Below are positions 54,129-56,079 of a stretch of 56,079 bases of DNA, one piece after another (position 1 is the first letter of the stretch; each line of letters opens with the position of its first letter). The stretch lies in NCBI RefSeq assembly GCF_003501885.1, contig NZ_QWFA01000050.1:1-56079 (forward strand), read 5' to 3'. The DNA is from Streptomyces globisporus. GTDB lineage: Bacteria; Actinomycetota; Actinomycetes; Streptomycetales; Streptomycetaceae. The position numbers and the translations under genes are program-made. The notes under the pieces were generated by a model. It had not been told where the DNA came from. It saw nothing but the letters and a program-made list of their open reading frames with translations, and did not search any database.

Positions 54129-55896
54129 CTAGGGCTTGTAGGGCATCGACGTCATGACAGTGAAGGGCGGGTTGCGGCTGCTGTCGTACTTGAGACGCGT
54201 CTCGATGCCGTTTACGTCATACGCCTTGGCACCGGTCCCTCCCTCCTTGTAACCGGACGTCGGGTCGCTCGGATCCACCGGTTGCTTGAACACGCTGCGG
54301 CCGCTGGTCTCGCCGGGCGGGGCGGTCGAACGGAACTTCTCGACATCTCCGTCCGTCAGTTGGGGCGGGCCCTTGATCCACACGTCGATGGTGGCCTTGT
54401 TCCTATTGAGGTTGTACTCGGTCAGATCTTCCGCCCGCTGGTAGTTCGGGAAGGCGGAGGAGCTGCCGATCCTCGGCTTGCCGTGTGGCCAGGCCTGTGT
54501 CGGTCCACTCGCCTGCTGGTCGCGCAGGCGCTGCGCCAGCTGCTCGTCCGTCTTACCGACGTGCTTGTCCAGCGTGTGGCCGTCCGCCATGTACTCGTTG
54601 GCAGCGAGATTCAGGTCGTAGTCGCCCTTCGAGTCGACCTTCATCCACACCTGCGAGCCCTTGAACTCCTCCAGGGCCCGGGCCCCGAAGCCATGCGCAC
54701 GGGCGACGCCGGCCTCGAACTTGGGGGCGCTGCGGTACGCCTCGTCCAGCGGCCCTTTCAGTGCCGTCATCCGGGTGGTCAGGCCGTCCAGGATGCCGGT
54801 GTATTTGGTGACGATCCGTTCAACTTGCCGGTGTCTAGGTTCAGTACCGTCTTGACGTCGAACGACAGGAGCAGGCCGGCGCCGCTGCCGAGGAGAGATG
54901 TGGCTGCGCCGAGCGCGCTCTTCAGATCTTTGGGCTTGGCCAGGTCCTCGATGATGTCCTTGGCGGCTTTCCACATGGCGCGGTCGAGCTCGTCCTTGAC
55001 GTCGCGGTTCAGGTCGACGGCGGCTTCCGCGTATTCGCGCAAGATGGTGGCGATGTCATCGCCGTGTCCTTCAGTACGGCCAGGACGGGCTGACTGCCCG
55101 TGGGGACGCGTGGCGTGCCGCGGCCGGAGTTGGCGGTCTGCGCCCACTGGTAGCCGTGCTGTTGCTGCCCCCAGGCTGTTCCTCCCCACAGGGCGCTGCA
55201 GAAGGTCCGCATCGCGGCCTCCCACTCGGCCTGCTGGTGGCTGGTGATGGCCCCGACGGCCTGGGTGAGCTGGTCCGCTCCCAGCGACGCGGTGATGGAG
55301 ACGTTCATCCAGCTGTGACAGAGGGAGTTGAGGTAGTGCTGTTCCGGATAGGGGTAGACGTCTGCCACCCTGCCGACCCGGAATACGTTCTTGCACAGTG
55401 GATGGAGGAGGTCCCGGACGATTTCGGGTATGCCCTCCATCAGGCCGCGCAGGATGTCGTCGCCGCCGTCGTCGTCGCCCCACTTGATGTCGGGGATGGA
55501 GCCGAGGTTCGGGTCTTTGTCGATGACCGCGGGCCGGGGGCGCTGCTCGGCTGTCCTGCCGGGCTTGGGGTGGGCCGCGACGTCGGCGTTCGTGTAGGCG
55601 TTGGCCGTCTCGGTGAACCCGACTGCCACACCGCCGACGCTGAGTACGGACCGGCCCCAGACCTCCAGCCAGCGGTCACCGATCCTTTTGTACGCCTGGG
55701 CGAACTTCTGGGCCTCGGTGCCTGCGCCTCCTGCATCGGGGTACTTGCCCAGTTCCTCCAGAAGCCTCTTCGCGCCGCGTACCAGAAAGTCCTGTTGTAC
55801 GGCGACGCGGCCGGAGACCGACCAGAGGTCGCTCGGCTTGACGTCGATGGTGCCGTTGCCACCCGGCGGCTGGGCAGGGGTGGAGGGTCCGGCCAT
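54129..55896 (-). pseudogene. Polymorphic toxin with RNase A-like C-terminus, frame broken twice
   Basis: Read in three frames the gene gives one protein of about 589 residues. The N-terminal part (MAGPSTPAQPP, FLVRGAKRLLEELGKYPD, WLEVWGRSVLSVGGVAVGF) resembles ESX/type VII toxins of actinobacteria. A helical middle follows, and the C-terminal ~120 residues are an RNase A-like toxin (TLDKHVGKTDEQLAQRLRDQ, SSAFPNYQRAEDLTEYNLN, PPFTVMTSMPYKP). One base (C) seems to be missing near 55,065 (VLAVLKD | HGDDIATILREY) and another near 54,818 (LDTGKLN | RIVTKYTGILDGL). Restoring both makes the length an exact multiple of three. Either sequencing errors or a true decayed toxin. The start is the ATG at 55896. 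Confidence 0.75.
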
Positions 55897-56079
55897 CAGG
55901 CGCCGCCTCCCCAGCCTTCGAGAACGGTGGCTTCGGGGGCCACCCAGGATCGGCATCGTGGTCGGCCGACGCGAAGCTTGGGAACGGGCGGTCGCAATTT
56001 TCCTGGCGGATGCGATCTGCCGGGCCGGATTGAGGGCGGCTCGAGCCGCACGGGAGGGAGGGTTGGGCCGACTCCTCTG
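55896..56079 (-). CDS. Partial upstream gene of the toxin operon (C-terminal end)
   Basis: An open frame enters from the right edge and ends GWGGGA with a TGA overlapping the toxin ATG (TGATG), as expected for translational coupling. The ~60 visible residues are Pro/Arg-rich with no recognisable domain, and the third-position bias is weak. Possibly the ESX-type partner or chaperone gene; low certainty. Confidence 0.35.
   Translation of the reverse strand, partial: RGVGPTLPPVRLEPPSIRPGRSHPPGKLRPPVPKLRVGRPRCRSWVAPEATVLEGWGGGA

Overview
The window is high-GC actinobacterial DNA, almost certainly from a Streptomyces chromosome. The evidence is the strong G/C bias at third codon positions, GTG/TTG starts, the dgt / dnaG / HrdA-type sigma factor neighbourhood, and an actinobacterial non-ribosomal peptide (NRPS) gene cluster.

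Region 1 (1-13,600) is ordinary core chromosome. It holds a CbiX-type chelatase, dGTPase, an FAD/NAD(P) oxidoreductase, DNA primase, a group-2 sigma factor, a heterodimeric ABC exporter pair, an FGGY sugar kinase, a YtxH-like protein, two tRNA-Asn genes and one tRNA with anticodon CAT.

Region 2 (about 13,570-52,300) is a 38.7-kb block flanked by a 51-bp perfect direct repeat. The left copy is the 3' end of the CAT tRNA gene; the right copy is a stranded tRNA 3' end. I read this as a tRNA-targeted genomic island without its integrase, whose cargo is one NRPS cluster. The assembly line is probably NRPS-A (C-A-T), then NRPS-B (C-A-T-C-A-T), then NRPS-C (C-A-T-E-C-T). Supporting genes are MbtH, two type II thioesterases, a fatty acyl-AMP ligase, two free carrier proteins, an acyl-CoA dehydrogenase, an arginine amidinotransferase, a VioC/AsnO-type oxygenase, a diiron enzyme, an SDR, a P450, a PPTase, an MFS exporter, an XRE/NB-ARC regulator, and a right-end cassette of amidase, KAS III-like enzyme, carrier protein and stand-alone A domain. 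The predicted product is an N-acylated short peptide with a D-Asn-type residue and a basic (guanidino) residue. I cannot match it to a compound I know.

Two features stand out. First, eight promoters in the four main divergent gaps and before NRPS-C carry the same architecture: a TTGCC / YTGCCTGG direct repeat with 11-12 bp period, followed 20-21 nt later by a -10-like hexamer (often CAGCAT). This looks like the control signal of the whole cluster. Second, two A-T junctions are broken at identical 137-bp repeats that lack the A10/linker region and change frame, which is either a sequence-assembly collapse or a real lesion.

Region 3 (52,300-56,079) is a polymorphic-toxin locus, all leftward: an ESX-type toxin with an RNase A-like C-terminus (broken by two single-base frame changes), an unknown small protein, an orphan RNase A-like toxin tail and a CdiI-type immunity protein.
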